Source: Saururus chinensis (lineage: Eukaryota; Streptophyta; Magnoliopsida; Piperales; Saururaceae). Taken from it: 64,000 bases of DNA. The notes under the pieces were generated by a model, which saw only the letters and a list, made by a program, of their open reading frames with translations, made no database searches and was not told where the DNA came from. Position numbers and translations under genes: made by a program. How positions within the stretch are numbered: the stretch's first letter is position 1; each line of letters starts with the position of its first letter. Shown here piece by piece: positions 22,661 through 32,990 of this stretch. Location: contig CP141145.1 of assembly GCA_035235625.1 (NCBI GenBank), forward strand, positions 3,720,001-3,784,000, given 5' to 3'.

Positions 22661-24398
22661 CAGCTTGGATTTTTTTGTGGGTATACTCTGGACTGATGTC
22701 TATGACAAATCTGGAATGTTGGGTGATGCATGCCGGCTGTTTGATAGAATTCCTGAGCCAGATGTGGTTGCCATTTGCTTCCCACTCCCATTGTTGCGGT
22801 GGGAGCCCCAGCTGATCCAAGCCAAATCGCTGATGGCCTCTCTTCTCCTCTCTAAGCTCTCCCACTCCATGACTCTAGCTTCTTCCCAGTCCACGGCTCT
22901 GCATTCCACTCTTGTTAAGCCATCAAATGGTGCACACCTCCTATCCCGAAGATGGACGGTTGTTGCAAGAGCATTCAGCTCAAAACCTGCTGGAGGAGAG
23001 TTTATTGGGATTGACCTCGGTACCACCAATTCATGTGTTTCAGTGATGGAGGGAAAGACCCCTAACCTTATTGAGAATGCGGACGGTGCTAGAACTACGC
23101 CCTCTGTTGTTGTTTTCAATCAGAAAGGGGACCTTTTGGTGGGTATGCCTGCGAAGCGCCAAGCAGTAACTAATCCTATAATCACTTCGTTTGGCACCAA
23201 GCGTTTGATTGGACAAAGAATTGCTGATGCACAAACTCAAAAAGACATGCAAATGGTTCACTACCAAACTGTCAAAGTCACAAATGGGGATGCTTGGGTT
23301 GAAATGAATGGGCAGCAGTACTCTTCTAGTGAAATTGGTGCACATGTTCTTACCAAAATGAAGGAGACTGCAGCATCTTATTTTGGCAAATCTGTTTCGG
23401 AAGCTGTAATCACAGTTCTGTCCCATTTTAATGATGCACACAGACATGCGACAAAGGCTGTTGGACGGATGGCTGGACTTGCTGTGCTTCGCATAATCAA
23501 AGAGCCTCCTACAGCAGCTCTTTCCTATGGGATGAACATTAAGGAGGGTTTGAGAGCTGTTTCTAACTTGGGTGGTGGCACTTTTGCTTTTTCTATTCTT
23601 GAGCTCTCTAATGGCGTTTTTGAGGTTACAGCTATCCATGGGGATACCATCCTCGGTGGAGAGGACTTCGATAAGGCATTGGTTGCATATCTCGTGCAAG
23701 AGTTCCAGCGGATGGACACCATAGACCTTACTCAAGACAAGCTGACCCTCCAGAGGCTAAGCGCAGCAGCAGCGAAAGCAACGGTGGAGCTCTCATCAAC
23801 AATGCACACTGAGATAAATCTCCCTTTCATTACTGCTGATGCCACAGTGGTCAACCATTTCAACAGTACACTGACTCGCTCAAGGTTTGAGGCTTTAGTA
23901 AATGCTCTCAATTTTGCCCAGACTAATTTTGATCATGAGATGGCAAGGAATTATATTATGAAGGTTGTATGTGAGGCTGTTGTGTCTAAGGAGCCAGAGA
24001 TCAGGCAAGCAGCATTTGAGTGTCTTGTTTCAATTGCCTCCACTTATTATGCAAAGTTGGTGCTGTATATGCAAACTCTGTTTGAACTTACAGGCAATGC
24101 GGTGATGGGGGATGGAGAGCCAGTTGCTTTCCAGGCACTTGAATTTTGGGGTTCCATCTGTGATGAAGAACTTGCACTTCACGATCTTGATACTGGGGAT
24201 TCCAATGGGCCTTATTATGGAATCATAGACCAAGCTCTTCCCTTGTTGGTTCCTATGCTGCTTGAGTCATTGCTCACACCGGAGGAGGACCAGGATCAGG
24301 ATGATGCGGTCTGGATTTTGTCAAGGGCTGGTGGGACCTGTTTAGGACTTGTTGCAAGGGCTGGAGGCTCTCTGGACTTACCACTGCTTGGAGTTTGA
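22182..24398 (+). CDS. 738-codon chimeric ORF: PPR + mtHsp70 + importin beta
   Basis: One uninterrupted plus-strand frame covers about 2.2 kb. The first ~160 residues are unassigned. Residues about 165-205 match a PPR protein, about 218-575 match mitochondrial Hsp70 from its presequence through most of the ATPase domain, and about 576-730 match importin beta HEAT repeats. The two last joins keep the frame. No promoter other than the 5' LTR is visible. The ATG at 22182 is only the first in frame; the ATG at 22833 is the natural mtHsp70 start. Persistence of a frame this long suggests recent formation or chance preservation; it is not proof of a protein. It could also be read-through of captured exons never translated from this start. 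Confidence 0.75.
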   Translation: MVLRLAQASGCDGGSGLLGVSGGRRGTRSDSPEAENGKPDLSEDGLRMQDFLSCWGLSACFGRFGAERQVGLALSWRALVPWQPSLQNGHSVISVTQDLRPAPCEPHFGLGCAAYQIFQWWLLITGGSLSFLHCQLLFATANSIGVEFCITVEPVVALESSLDFFVGILWTDVYDKSGMLGDACRLFDRIPEPDVVAICFPLPLLRWEPQLIQAKSLMASLLLSKLSHSMTLASSQSTALHSTLVKPSNGAHLLSRRWTVVARAFSSKPAGGEFIGIDLGTTNSCVSVMEGKTPNLIENADGARTTPSVVVFNQKGDLLVGMPAKRQAVTNPIITSFGTKRLIGQRIADAQTQKDMQMVHYQTVKVTNGDAWVEMNGQQYSSSEIGAHVLTKMKETAASYFGKSVSEAVITVLSHFNDAHRHATKAVGRMAGLAVLRIIKEPPTAALSYGMNIKEGLRAVSNLGGGTFAFSILELSNGVFEVTAIHGDTILGGEDFDKALVAYLVQEFQRMDTIDLTQDKLTLQRLSAAAAKATVELSSTMHTEINLPFITADATVVNHFNSTLTRSRFEALVNALNFAQTNFDHEMARNYIMKVVCEAVVSKEPEIRQAAFECLVSIASTYYAKLVLYMQTLFELTGNAVMGDGEPVAFQALEFWGSICDEELALHDLDTGDSNGPYYGIIDQALPLLVPMLLESLLTPEEDQDQDDAVWILSRAGGTCLGLVARAGGSLDLPLLGV
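22661..22800 (+). pseudogene. Captured pentatricopeptide-repeat (PPR) fragment
   Basis: The stretch [19 protein letters not shown] followed by PEPDVV matches the plant PPR consensus (LVDMYSKCG.L.DA.RLFD.MPE.DVV). One repeat is covered. PPR proteins bind organelle RNA. This fragment is too short to identify the gene or function, and it is embedded in the longer chimeric frame. Confidence 0.7.
22833..23905 (+). pseudogene. mtHSP70-like fragment: Captured mitochondrial Hsp70 fragment (presequence and ATPase domain)
   Basis: The frame starts [19 protein letters not shown], a Ser/Leu/Arg-rich mitochondrial presequence. It passes through [20 protein letters not shown], the presequence/phosphate-1 junction typical of plant mtHsp70, and ends at [13 protein letters not shown]. 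It covers about 355 residues of a ~680-residue family with no introns. Known role: matrix import motor and folding chaperone, DnaK family. The phosphate-1 loop ([11 protein letters not shown]) is intact. Phosphate-2 reads [13 protein letters not shown] instead of the family's DLGGGTFDVS, and [12 protein letters not shown] replaces AYFNDAQRQATK, so catalysis would be impaired. The substrate-binding domain is missing. The absence of introns implies capture from spliced mRNA. Confidence 0.93.
23906..24370 (+). pseudogene. KPNB1-like fragment: Captured importin subunit beta-1 fragment
   Basis: It joins directly to the Hsp70 piece in the same frame. Diagnostic stretches are [35 protein letters not shown] and [13 protein letters not shown], then [15 protein letters not shown] and [14 protein letters not shown]. 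These match consecutive HEAT repeats in the N-terminal/middle part of plant importin beta-1, the nuclear import receptor. About 155 of ~870 residues are present, without introns. The start and end of the protein are missing, so it cannot act as an import receptor. The frame closes shortly after at 24398. Confidence 0.92.
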
Positions 24399-24564
24399 GT
24401 AGAATTTTTGAGATTTTACACTCTTCTGTAAGTGGGCCTTCTATTATAACTACAGAAATGGCTTCGCTGTTTCAGACTGGCTGCTCCAAGCGGAGTTGTG
24501 GTGGGCCCATGGGTGCGAGTTTAAGATCACCTCGAGGACGAGGTGATGCGGAAGCGGGGTGGAA
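24399..24564 (+). other. 3' tail and polypurine tract of the gene-capturing element
   Basis: A short unassigned segment is followed by a remnant of the carrier's own pol end (TCGAGGACGAGGTGATGCGG) and the purine tract GAAGCGGGGTGGAA abutting the 3' LTR at 24565. The same arrangement occurs at 32605-32641 in the Reina-like element. Confidence 0.7.
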
Positions 24565-24874
24565 TGATGTGCACGTTTTAGGGTGACCACTAGGGGGGCG
24601 ACCACTAGGGGCTAAGTATTAGGGTAACAAGGGTTTTAATATAATAAGAGTATTAGGGTAATTAGTTAATTAGTATTTTGTTTTAATTATGTTAACAGGC
24701 CTTAGGCATATGTTAGAGAGCTCATTAGCTTGCTTATTTAAATGTAAGGGTTACGCCCTAAGTGAATTAATGAATGATTAATTGTCTGTGCTTCTCCCAT
24801 TTCTTCTGTATTTCTCCCATTTCTGTCTGATGGTCATGCCATCCACTCTCTCCTTTCCCGGTCTCCCTGCACCA
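24565..24874 (+). repeat. 3' LTR of the gene-capturing element
   Basis: Homologous to 21096-21417 with the same TG start and CACCA end. Just beyond it, Tekay-like leader sequence resumes (CTTGTGGATAATCATCC). Confidence 0.92.
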
Positions 24875-25127
24875 CTCTATACTTGTGGATAATCATCCAC
24901 AACAGGTCAACACATCGTCCACCCTTGGGTCACGAGCACCGCGATGGTTATTAGCGCCTCCATGATTAGGACCAGCCATCTACACAACGACCAGACATTA
25001 ATCGTATAGCCAAATAACACGAAAGCACACAGCCAAACAAGCAGAAAACACACATACAAGCAAGAAAGACTTGTCACACAAACCCTATTTACTCTTGGAC
25101 AAAGATGTGCTCTGATACCAAAAATTT
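24875..25127 (-). other. Leader of the Tekay-like element with Met-type primer site
   Basis: On the minus strand TGGTATCAGAGC lies at 25109-25120, seven bases after the LTR end. It is the exact tRNA-iMet primer sequence. The rest is the untranslated leader up to the point where the gene-capturing element is inserted. Confidence 0.88.
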
Positions 25128-28100
25128 TGTCACGCCCTGGTGATGCCCGACCCGAGCCGAACCCGGTCCAGGGGCCGGTCAAGCGCACGGGGGCGACGAA
25201 GGAAGATTGAAAAACGATCTAGCGGAAGACTTAACCCTAACCACGGGCGATTAACAGAATTATGGAGCACGCACAATCCTTTGAGCAAGAGTAAATAAAA
25301 AGGAAAGAAAGAGTGTTGTTTATCACAAAGTAAACAACAATTCTCAAACCCACAAGCTTAGTTTAAGTAATGCCCACACCGGCTCAAAATAAGTCATAAG
25401 TATCACAACTGTAAAGTATGACATAAATCTAAAACAAGAACCCTACACAAAAGTTTTAAACATAAGCATGAAACAAAAGAAGGTAAGTCACATAACGATC
25501 TCCAAGATCACATCCAAGCCATCTCCGACCTTTCCTCAAAGAGGAGATCCTGTCCGTCTGCGTGTCGCACCACGCAACCCCAAAACAAAACACAAGAAAG
25601 AGGGGTGAGTTTAACAAACTCAGCAATGGTTTTAATATCACTATCAACATCGAAAATACGATAGCATAGTAATAAGATCATTCAGATAAAAGATTTACAT
25701 GGTGCATCATTTTCTGATCACATATACATATCACCTAACACTGCATCATAGTGCATAATCAACCTGCATGGATGTATCTCTATCATACATATTTTCACAT
25801 GCATTATATCATAATCAACCTGCATGGATGTATCTCTAACATACATATTCCCACATGCATCATATCATCACAACCTGCATGGATGTATCTCTAACATACA
25901 TATTCCCACATGCATCAACATTCTCATTCATCATGCATGTATAAGTGTCACACACGCACACTAGTCTGACATGCAAGACCGTACCTATAGAGAATAAACA
26001 TGCTCTTCAAGGCCGGAGCCCTCAAGCAAATACTTATCAAATAGACATGCTCCTCAAGGCCAAAGCCTTTGAGCAAACACTTATCAAATAGACACTTATC
26101 AAATAGACACTTATCAAATAACATGCTCTCAAGGCCAAAGCCTTCGAGCAATCCCTGCTTACTAAGACACGAAGTCTCAAGCAACTCCTGCTTACCAAGA
26201 CACGAATTCTCAAGCAACTCCTGCTCCTCAAGGCCAACGCCGTCGAGCAACTCCTACTCCTCAAAGCCAATGCCTTTGAGCAACTCCTACTCCTCATGGC
26301 CAACACCTTCGAGCAACTCCTGCCCATCAAGTCTAAACTCCCGGGCAACCCTGCTTGTCAAGAATAAAGTCCCAAGCAACAACACCTAGCAAGCCAGTGC
26401 ACTCAAGCAAAACAGTTGGATTCTCAGGGTCCAGCGAATCATACATAATTTAAATCCACAAGACAAGTACACAACTCATCCTTACTTAACTCCATTTAAC
26501 TAAACTCAACCCGGGGAGTGCATTCATTCCACACAGGAACTCAAATTAAAACATGTCCTTTCGGACCAATCAACTTACGATTAATCCACGACCGATCAAT
26601 CCGGCACACAATTTCACCACATTGTATCCAATCGGTCAAATTCGATTAACCTCGATGAAGCCTCAATTGGAAATTCATTTTCATGATGTATGCAGCATGG
26701 TACATACGTGGGCAAGGCATACATGAATCCTAATCCATGATAAGTGCTCTCATCAGCCCCTAATGCATCATTCATAATCACAATATGAAGCTTCAACATC
26801 ATCATTTAACCCCCACATGTGTGTGTGTGTAACTAGTAGAAGCATTTCATATAATGCATGTCAACATGTTTGAAATTAAACTCACTACCACACTACACAT
26901 GTGAATTTCCATCTAAACATGAATTCCAGCGGAAATCATAAAAGAAGAATCGTTGAAATCGTATCTCAATTCAAATCTCAACCACAAAGGCTAATCACAT
27001 ATACAATCCCCCATTTCATCATTGAGTCATGACATTTACTAACATCCACACACAACTAACCACAATCTATCATGACAAATCAGTCCAATAATAGGTTGTA
27101 GTCCTACTGAAAATATGTTTAACCAAAGGGAATCAACCATTCATAATTTCAAGATAATGATTCCAACATCATGCCACAAAACATAAGTCATTCCACAAAT
27201 TTCTAAGCATATATCTCAATTCCATAACCTCAATAGCATGCATTTCCCGTAGCATGACATAGCTTAAAACACACCACATTTATATGAAATTGGCAAGCTA
27301 AAGTGGAATCATCAAAATAAACATCATGCATTAGAAAACCAATCTGCGTGTAGCCGTTCGAATGCCCTTCAGGCCTTTCAATCGGTTAAACGTAAAATTA
27401 TGAAACTTATAGCTCGGTTGTTCGAACGCTTAGAAGGCCGTTCGATCGGCTAAACTGGAAACTTTCATTTCGACAGTGTTGCCGTTTGAACGCCCAGAAG
27501 GGCCGATTGAACGCCCAGAAGGGCCGTTCGAACGCCAACAAGGCGAAACAGTCCATCTTCTTCCTTTTGCAAATTCAAACCGAAACACCATTGATAACAC
27601 TTCAAATCCACATTTAACACCCTAATCATCATCAAAAGTCCTTCTTGACTTCCAGAACATCAAACCATATCATAATAATGCAAAGCCCTAAGAAATCGGG
27701 ATTAAATAACTCCATTTTCTAATCTTACCATTAACACACCAAATCAAGCAACTCATTTCGAAATAAGCCAAAAATGAAGAGTTTTACCATGGATAAATAG
27801 AGATTTTGAAGACCCATTACCTCAGCACTTGATTAAGATGGGATTGAAGAGTCACCCTTCTTGAAATCCTTGAAAACACAATGAGTTTGAATTAAACTCT
27901 AATAGAAATCGATTTACCCAAGAAATCCCTAATTAAATCTTAGATCTAGGGCTTGTTGGTAGTAAAAATTGAATTTTGAGTGTTAGGGCTTGTAGTAAAA
28001 CACAAATTAGTAGCTTTTGATGCCCAAACATGAATTGAATCAAGGGGGAAATGGTAGATTTGGAAGAAATTAAGAAGAAAGTCATGGATTAGTGCTTAAT

Positions 28101-28637
28101 TAGAGTAAGCTTACCTTAATCGGCTTCTAATTCGGGCCTAAGTGGGGATTAGGCCAGCCCTCCCTCCTTAGCCTATTCCCAAAAATGGAAATGGCTCAGG
28201 TCTGCCCTTTTATAGTAAGGGTTGGGGTATGCATAGGTAAGTTTTGGAGTGTAAATATGAAAAGTAGGCTAAAAATGGGTATTTCATAAATTTAAGCACT
28301 AATTAAGTCTATAAAAATTCTAAAAATTTTTGTGTGACTTTAAGTAGATGTCTAGGTCTATTTGACCCAAAAATAAAATTTTCGACGGTGGGGCCCACTG
28401 GGGTCCTGCCAAAACCCTCATTTTTGGGAAAATAGTAAAAATTCTGAAAAATCCCAAAAATTCACATTTGGTTTAAAATCACTTAAAACCACTAATATTG
28501 AAGTTGATTTTGGTTAAAACCATCACAAACATATTTATTTTTTCGAAATCGCCGAATAAGATGAGAAAATACGTTAATCTCACGATAACCAATAATTAAA
28601 GAAAACCATAAACCGGTTTAAGATCAGGGATCTTACA
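25128..28637 (-). repeat. 5' LTR of the Tekay-like element (3510 bp)
   Basis: Partner of 15591-19324. It carries about three 56 bp units at 25755-25920, the 33 bp block at 25985-26390, and TTCGAA-type palindromes at 27350-27545. A minus-strand TATAAAAG box lies near 28206-28216. It ends at the GGGAT duplication. Confidence 0.93.
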
Positions 28638-28642
28638 GGGAT

Positions 28643-31600
28643 GCTTCTGTATGGTTTCAGAGCTTTGAGAAGGAGGTCCGCTACCCCTCTTGGGCCATCT
28701 TCTATGATGAACTGTGTATTCAGTTTGGGTTGAATGAATTTCAGGACTTTAACAAGATGCTCTCCACCCTGTGTCAAACCACCGCTATCCGCACCTATTA
28801 CACGGAGTTTATGAAGGTGGCCAACCGCCTTCCTGACTGGCCGGTGGTTGCCTTGGTGGGCACCTTCAAGCGTGGCCTCAAGACCGAGATTTTGGAAGAG
28901 ATACGACATTTTCCTTGTGCTAACATGAGGGACATAGTGCGCCATGCTCGCATTGAAGAGGAGAAGGAAGCTAGGCAACACAGGGGCGGCGGCTTGGGCC
29001 TTTGCCTTGGTCTACTCTCAGCGCCAACCCCTTGGCCACGCCTACCAGTAGCTTGGTACTTGGCAGCCCCAGCAGGTCCTATTGTTCGTCGCCTCTTACC
29101 GGCTCAGATGGAGGAATGCCGTTCTAAGGGGCTATGTTTTCGCTGCGACGAGAAATTCGTCCCTGGGCACCGTTGTTTTGTCAAGGGCAGTCTTTTAGTG
29201 GAAGAGATCAACGAGGAGAGAGAGGTGGCGGACGGGTCTGATTCGTTTCACTATGATGACATGTTGCCGGAGATTTCTGTCCATGCCTTCTCAGGGGCAT
29301 TCACTCCACGCACAATGAGAGTACAGGGCTACCTCAAGCGACAACAAGTGGCTATTTTGATCGACAGTGGGTTTATCCACAACTTCATTAACGACAAAGT
29401 AGCCCAATGGCTAGGCTGCTTCGTGTTTGATTCGAAGCCCTTTGATGTGTTGATTGGCGATGGGAAGCACCTCCGGAGCTCAGGGGTCTGTGCCCAGGCA
29501 GCACTCTCCATTCAGGGACACACATTTGTTACAGATCTCTTTTTGCTACCTACAAAGGGGGTGGACATGGTGTTAGGGGTGCAATGGCTCCAAGAGCTCG
29601 GGGACGTGTTATGGAACTTTAAGGACATGGTGATGGATTTTGCAGTACGAGCTTAGCGGGTGTGACTCCAAGGGTCTCAACCAGGCACCCTCCTTTTTGC
29701 TCAACCGACGGGTTCATTATTTTGGTTTGCCTCTCAAGGGCTACTCCTTCAATAGTGGGCATCGGTGAACATCCTTTAGGATCAGTTGCCGCAGGATCTC
29801 CTTGATTTATTGATGGAGCATAGTGCGGTGTTTGCGAAACCGCAGGGTCTTCCTCCGGTGCGGTCTCACGATCACTTTATCGCGATTCTACCAGGGGCTT
29901 CCCCGGCCAATGTCTGACCATACCGCTACCCATACATTTAGAAGGCAAAAATAGAACATCTTGTTGCTGACATGCTTCACTCCGGTATCATTCGCTCGAC
30001 CACGAGCTCCTTCTCTTCCCCAGTGTTGCTAGTTAGCAAGAAGGATGGTACTCGGCATTTCTGTGTTGATTACCGGGCACTGAATGCTATCACAGTCAAG
30101 GACAAATACTCTATTCCAGTGGTTGAAGAGCTTCTCGATGAGCTGGCTGGCGCTACTGTCTTCAGCAAACTTGACCTCCAGTCGGCTTACTATCAGATCA
30201 GGGTGCAACCCATCGATGTGCACAAGACCACCTTCCGAACTCATGACGAACACTTCAAGTTCCTTGTTATGTTGTTCTATCTGACGAATGCCCCCTCCAC
30301 ATTTCAAAGCATCATGAATGATCTCTTCAAGCCGTTCCTCCGCCACTTCATCCTAGTTTTCTTCGACGATATCCTTGTCTGTATCAAGTCATGGGGGGAA
30401 CACTTGGAGCATCTCAGGCCTATCTTTGCTATTCTGAAAGATAATTCCTTATTCCTTAAACATTCGAAGTGTTCGTTTGGCAGTTCACAGGTGGAATATT
30501 TGGGCCATATTATCTCTCGTGATGGCGTCACCACTGACCCCTCAAAGGTGGCCGCCATGTTGTCTTGGCCGGATCCTACTTGCGTCAGGGCGCTTCGGGG
30601 CTTTCTCGGCCTGACTGGCTACTATCGGAGATTCATTAACTGCTATGGTGAGATTGCTCACCCTCTTACTCAGCTGTTGTAGAAGGGGGCTTTTAGATGG
30701 TCCGAGGCTGCCCAAGTGGCCTTTGACGAACTGAAGAGAGCTATGGTGACCGCCCCTATTTTGATCCTTCCTGATTTCAGCCGACCCTTTGTGGTGGAGA
30801 CCGATGCTTCTGATGCCGGCCTAGGAGCGGTACTACTTCAGGAGGAGCATCCCATTGCTTATTTCAGCAAATCTTTGGCTGACCGCTCCCTATCCCTATC
30901 CATATATGAGAAAGAGATGTTGGCCATCGTCCTCGCGGTCGACAAGTGGCATCCTTATTTGCTTGGCAGCCAGTTTCTCATTCGCACTGACCACCAACCA
31001 CTCAAGTATTTCCTCGAACAGCTGGTGTCCACTCCAACATAGCAGCGGTGGGTTAGCAAGCTTCTTGGCTATGATTGTGAGGTTGTGTACAAGAAAGGAT
31101 CCGACAACACCGTGGCTGACACCCTTTCTCGCCGTACCCCTCTAGGTTCATGTTTGGCTATTTCTGGTCCGGCTTGTCCATTCCTTGTTGAGTTGAAACA
31201 GGCGTACCAGGATGATTCCCTAATCTGCACCTTGATTGCATCCCTCCAGTCTGACCCAACGGCGCGGCTATTCTTTGCATGGAAGGATGGCCTTATCTTC
31301 TGGAAGGACCGCCTATGGGTCCCTGAGATTGCTGATCTTCGGTGGCGTATCATCTCCCACTTCCATGACTCTCCCCTGGCTAGTCATGAGGGTGCACTCT
31401 GCACTTATAAGTGGGTCAGTCAGAGCTTCCTGTGGTAGGGCATTCGCCAGGCTGTTACTGCATATGTGGCCGCTTGTGATGTCTATCAACAAGCTAAGTC
31501 CGCCACGGCATCTCCCGCGGGTTTCCTTCAGCCATTGCCCATTCTAGATAAAGTACGGGAGGATGTTTCTATGGACTTTGTGGAGTCCTTGCTGTTGGTA

Positions 31601-32620
31601 CATGGTAAGTCGGTGATTATGGTGGTGGTGGACCGGTTGTCCAAGTAGGCTTATTTTTGTGCTCTGGAACACCCCTTCACCACCAAGTCAGTGGCGGAAC
31701 TCTATGTTTGGGAGGTGGCCAAAATGCATGGTATGCCTCGCACTATTGTATCTGATCACGACCAGGTTTTCATCTCTCAGTTTTGGTAGGAGCTCTTCAC
31801 TTTACAGGGCACCTCTCTGCACATGAGCACCGCTTTTCACCCATAGACGGATGGTTAGACCAAGGTGGTGAATAGGTGTTTAGAGCAGTACCTGCGCTGT
31901 TTTACTATGTCTCATCCCCGTCGATGGTTTCAGCTTCTTCCGTGGGTGGAGTGGTCTTATAACACTGCTTGCCACACTCATGCTGGTTTCACTCCTTTTG
32001 AGGTGCTATATGGGAGACTGCCCCCGACAATGTTATTGTATGTTCCCCATCGATCGTCGGTGGCTGAGGTTGATTATATGCTCCAGACACAGGACGAGGT
32101 TCTTCGACAGCTTAAGGAGAACTTGTCTTCGGCTCAGAACAAGATGAAGCAGATCTATGATCATCATCACACTGATAGGGAGTTCGCGGTGGGTGACTTG
32201 GTTTATGTCTCTGTTCTCCCATAGCACCAGGTCTCCTTGTTTCAGCCCAAGTACGCCAAAACTCGCCCCCCATTTCCATGGGCCCTATGCTATCGAGGAG
32301 CGTATTGGTCCGGTCGCTTACTGCCTGGTTCTATCGCCGGGTTCGATGGTCCACCATATCTTTCATGTCTCCAGGCTGCGTTGTTGCATAGGTGACACGT
32401 CTTTGGCCACTAATATTCAACCACCTCCCTTGATGGGCCCAGTTGTTTCTTCCGACCTGGTTCCTGCAGCGATGCTCGATAAGTGTCGTGTTGGCCGCTC
32501 TGGTCGTATTATTACGAAGGTTTTGGTTTCGTGGCAAGGACAGTCACTTGAGGATGTACATGGCTGTCTGAGGATGAGTTTTTGTCTCGATACCCATCTT
32601 GGTCGCCTTGAGGACAAGGC
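28643..32620 (+). CDS. Gag (rest) and Pol of the Reina-like element
   Basis: This continues the frame cut at 15590. Gag has WFQSFEKEVRYPSWAIFYDE and a CFRCDEKFVPGHRC zinc knuckle near 29140-29185. Protease has AILIDSGFIHNFI near 29350-29390 and GVQWLQELG. Reverse transcriptase covers about 29970-30560, with DYRALNAITVKDKY and FFDDILV. RNase H is about 30710-31130, with VETDASDAGLGAVL and EKEMLAIVLAVDKW. Integrase is about 31200-32220, with VVVDRLSK and PFEVLYGRLPP. A chromodomain (KVLVSWQGQSLED) lies near 32510-32560. All catalytic domains are recognisable but the frame is broken roughly ten times, so this copy is inactive. The chromodomain places it among chromoviruses. Confidence 0.9.
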
Positions 32621-32641
32621 GTTTACGGAAGCGTGGTGGAG

Positions 32642-32990
32642 TGTTGTGCATGTGCACTTGATTCATCACTTATCTTTATTTCAATACATTAGACTATCAC
32701 TTATGTTTATTTCAGTACATTAGGCTAGTTTTCCTTATGTTAGTGGCCGATAGGCATATGTATTTAGTTATGAACTTGTGATAGGCACACTAGTGGACCG
32801 CGGGATAGCTAGGCCCACTAGTGGCACAATTCCCAATGTGGGAGGGTGAGACTCCCCATAAAGGGTCATCTCCCTCCTTGGTTCAGCATGCTATTGAATT
32901 CCAATTTACTCTTTTATTTATTTTCCTACTTCTTCCCCTTTCCCTGCGTAGAACTCCTATGTACCGATTGTGCCCACATCGGGCACATCA
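32642..32990 (+). repeat. 3' LTR of the Reina-like element
   Basis: Matches 14423-14753 with the same ends and carries an extra ~18 bp near 32856-32876. It is followed by the ATGGG target duplication. Confidence 0.92.

Larger units (their letters stand above)
21096..24874 (+). mobile_element. Non-autonomous LTR retrotransposon that captured four host gene transcripts
   Basis: LTRs of 322 bp (21096-21417) and 310 bp (24565-24874) are in plus orientation. They begin TGATRTGCACGTTTTAGG and end CTCCCTGCACCA. A degenerate Met-type primer site (21418-21435) and a GAAGCGGGGTGGAA purine tract (24551-24564) adjoin them. A short gag start (21498-21735) remains. The rest is intron-less pieces of RuvB-like 2, a PPR protein, mitochondrial Hsp70 and importin beta, and no polymerase or integrase is present. 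The purine tract and end of pol (CGAGGACGAGGTGATGCGG) resemble those of the Reina-like element at 32.6 kb, so the carrier is probably from that clade. The flanks GGTTA and CTCTA show no clean duplication. By eye about 19 of 310 LTR sites differ. This is the third layer of nesting. Confidence 0.9.
15591..28637 (-). mobile_element. Tekay-like chromovirus deletion derivative with 3.5-3.7 kb LTRs
   Basis: A 13.0 kb minus-strand element with LTRs at 15591-19324 and 25128-28637, flanked by a perfect GGGAT duplication (15586-15590 and 28638-28642) inside the gag of the Reina-like element. On the minus strand the LTRs begin TGTAAGATCCC and end GGGCGTGACA. A Met-type primer site follows the 5' LTR, and the AAGTGGGGGAGGA purine tract precedes the 3' LTR. 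The interior keeps gag and part of protease. The reverse transcriptase, RNase H and integrase region is gone, so the copy was non-autonomous or became so. A separate LTR element (21096-24874) sits in its leader/gag region. By eye about 4% of sites differ over the first ~390 aligned LTR bases. Confidence 0.93.
14423..32990 (+). mobile_element. Reina-like Ty3/gypsy chromovirus, host of two nested elements
   Basis: LTRs of 331 bp (14423-14753) and 349 bp (32642-32990) flank the element, with a perfect ATGGG target duplication at 14418-14422 and 32991-32995. The primer site TGGTATCAAAGC follows the 5' LTR directly and resembles the initiator-Met type. Short LTRs, chromodomain and layout fit the Reina clade. 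Without the nested 13 kb insertion at 15591-28637 the element is about 5.5 kb, the usual size. Gag, protease, reverse transcriptase, RNase H, integrase and chromodomain are all recognisable in order, with roughly ten breaks in all. By eye the LTRs differ at about 8% of sites, apart from an ~18 bp insertion in the right one. It is an old, inactive copy. Confidence 0.9.

Noticed and set aside
23040-23735. 231-codon minus-strand frame opposite mtHsp70
   Set aside because: Shadow of the Hsp70 coding sequence on the other strand.
22833-23905. A genuine mitochondrial Hsp70 host gene
   Set aside because: No introns, only presequence plus most of the ATPase domain, joined in frame to importin beta and enclosed by matching LTRs.
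21091-24879. Clean 5 bp target duplication around the gene-capturing element
   Set aside because: Flanks GGTTA and CTCTA do not match; alternative LTR ends tried by eye gave no better pair, so none is claimed.
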